DNA from: Methanomicrobiales archaeon
Lineage (GTDB): Archaea; Halobacteriota; Methanomicrobia; Methanomicrobiales; Methanoculleaceae
Reading direction: 5' to 3'
DNA: 5,311 bases
Assembly (NCBI GenBank): GCA_019136335.1
Contig: JAGVUK010000301.1
Coordinates: 1 to 5,311, forward strand
Shown: positions 4,721-5,311 of the stretch, one piece after another
Numbering within the stretch: the first letter of the stretch is position 1
How the letters are laid out: each line of letters opens with the position of its first letter
Notes under the pieces: generated by a model
What the model saw: the letters and a program-made list of their open reading frames with translations, nothing else
Databases searched by the model: none
What the model was told of the DNA's origin: nothing
Program-made: the position numbers and the translations under genes

Positions 4721-5311
4721 TCACCCGGGGGCCGGGGGCGGAGCCTCCTCGGCCTTCAGAGGAGTCGAACGTTTCCTGTAGCCAAACTGCCTCCCCTCCG
4801 GTTCCAGGAGCCGCTCCGGCGTCATATACCCGTACGCCTGGATCAGCCGGGCGATGACGCCGGTCCACCCGGTTTGATGGCTCGCGCCCAGCCCTGTGCC
4901 ATCATCGCCGTGGAAGTACTCGTAGAAGAGGATGTAGTCGCGCCAGTGCGGATCCTCCTGGAACTTCGACGCCGCCCCGAAGACCGGGCGCCGGCCGTCT
5001 TCGCCGCGGAGGAAGATCCGTTCGAGCCGGTTCTTGATCTCCTCGCTCACCTCGTAGAGGTTCATCCACCTGCCGGAACCGGTGGGGCACTCGATGGTGA
5101 AACTGTTCCCGTAGAACACATACAGGTTGAGCAGGCTCCGGATGATCAGGACGTTCATCGGGAACCAGATCGGACCCCGCCAGTTCGAGTTCCCGCCGAA
5201 CATATTCGAATCGGACTCCCCCGGCCGGTATTCCACCTGGAACTCCTGCCCGTCCAGGATGAAGGTGTACGGCTCCTCCGCGTGGACGCGGGAGATGGAG
5301 CGGATCCCGTA
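4721..5311 (-). CDS. GH63/MGH1-type glycoside hydrolase, C-terminal part (gene runs off the window)
   Basis: The last 196 residues of a larger glycosidase are visible; the frame is open through the right edge, beginning YGIRSISRVHAEEPY, so the true start lies outside. The fold is the (alpha/alpha)6 catalytic domain of the mannosyl-oligosaccharide glucosidase-like family. Recognisable segments are GGNSNWRGPIWFPMNVLII, ECPTGSGRWMNLYEVSEEI, FQEDPHWRDYILFYEYFHGDDGTG and GASHQTGWTGVIARLIQAYG. By comparison with eukaryotic glucosidase I motifs (WEQY ... GWTSLV), the Glu in FYEYF (residue 131 of the visible part) is the likely general base; this is recall, not an alignment. A Pro/Ala-rich tail (AEEAPPPAPG) ends it. 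Family members cleave alpha-glucosidic bonds; the natural substrate in methanogens is unknown. No other sugar genes are in view. A GTG at 5236 is internal and should not be taken as the start. Confidence 0.88.
   Translation of the reverse strand, partial: YGIRSISRVHAEEPYTFILDGQEFQVEYRPGESDSNMFGGNSNWRGPIWFPMNVLIIRSLLNLYVFYGNSFTIECPTGSGRWMNLYEVSEEIKNRLERIFLRGEDGRRPVFGAASKFQEDPHWRDYILFYEYFHGDDGTGLGASHQTGWTGVIARLIQAYGYMTPERLLEPEGRQFGYRKRSTPLKAEEAPPPAPG

Noticed and set aside
1..5311. CRISPR array or complete insertion sequence
   Set aside because: I see no regularly spaced direct repeats and no transposase-like protein in any frame. The inverted repeats at 23-178 enclose no coding sequence.

Overview
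This window looks like chromosomal DNA from a high-GC methanogenic archaeon, most plausibly Methanomicrobiales (Methanoculleus-like). The evidence is archaeal TATA-type promoters, a tRNA gene with no encoded CCA, oligo-T terminators without classical bacterial structure, and a nitrogenase-component-1 homologue beside ordinary housekeeping genes. The genus is an inference from style and composition, not a demonstrated assignment.

Layout. Positions 1-339 hold no convincing gene. They contain a GC-rich, multiply folded inverted-repeat element (23-178) with a strong G-quadruplex motif (36-59), then a weak promoter. The + strand then carries a branched-chain aminotransferase (ilvE, 340-1209) with an oligo-T terminator, and a separately promoted nitrogenase-component-1-family protein (1367-2557). 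GC-rich hairpins follow that gene, and then tRNA-Glu(TTC) at 2722-2794. Everything to the right is on the minus strand. In transcription order it is the C-terminal part of a GH63/MGH1-type glycoside hydrolase (4721 to the window end), a membrane-anchored sulfite-oxidase-type molybdopterin oxidoreductase (3930-4616), a tiny two-helix membrane protein with heme-ligand-like histidines (3690-3917), and an MntA/HepT toxin-antitoxin pair (3302-3586 and 2962-3309).

How the genes work together. The oxidoreductase and the small membrane protein form a two-gene operon (6-12 bp apart) and probably make one redox unit on the outer face of the membrane. MntA and HepT overlap by 8 bp and form a complete two-gene system with intact signature motifs. 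IlvE, the nitrogenase-like protein, the tRNA and the glycosidase appear to be independent units.

The items most worth following are the structured element at 23-178, the nitrogenase-like protein (which keeps a NifD/E/K-style three-cysteine pattern but has no NifH-type partner in the window), and the mini-cytochrome-like protein beside a molybdoenzyme, because Methanomicrobiales are classically regarded as cytochrome-free.
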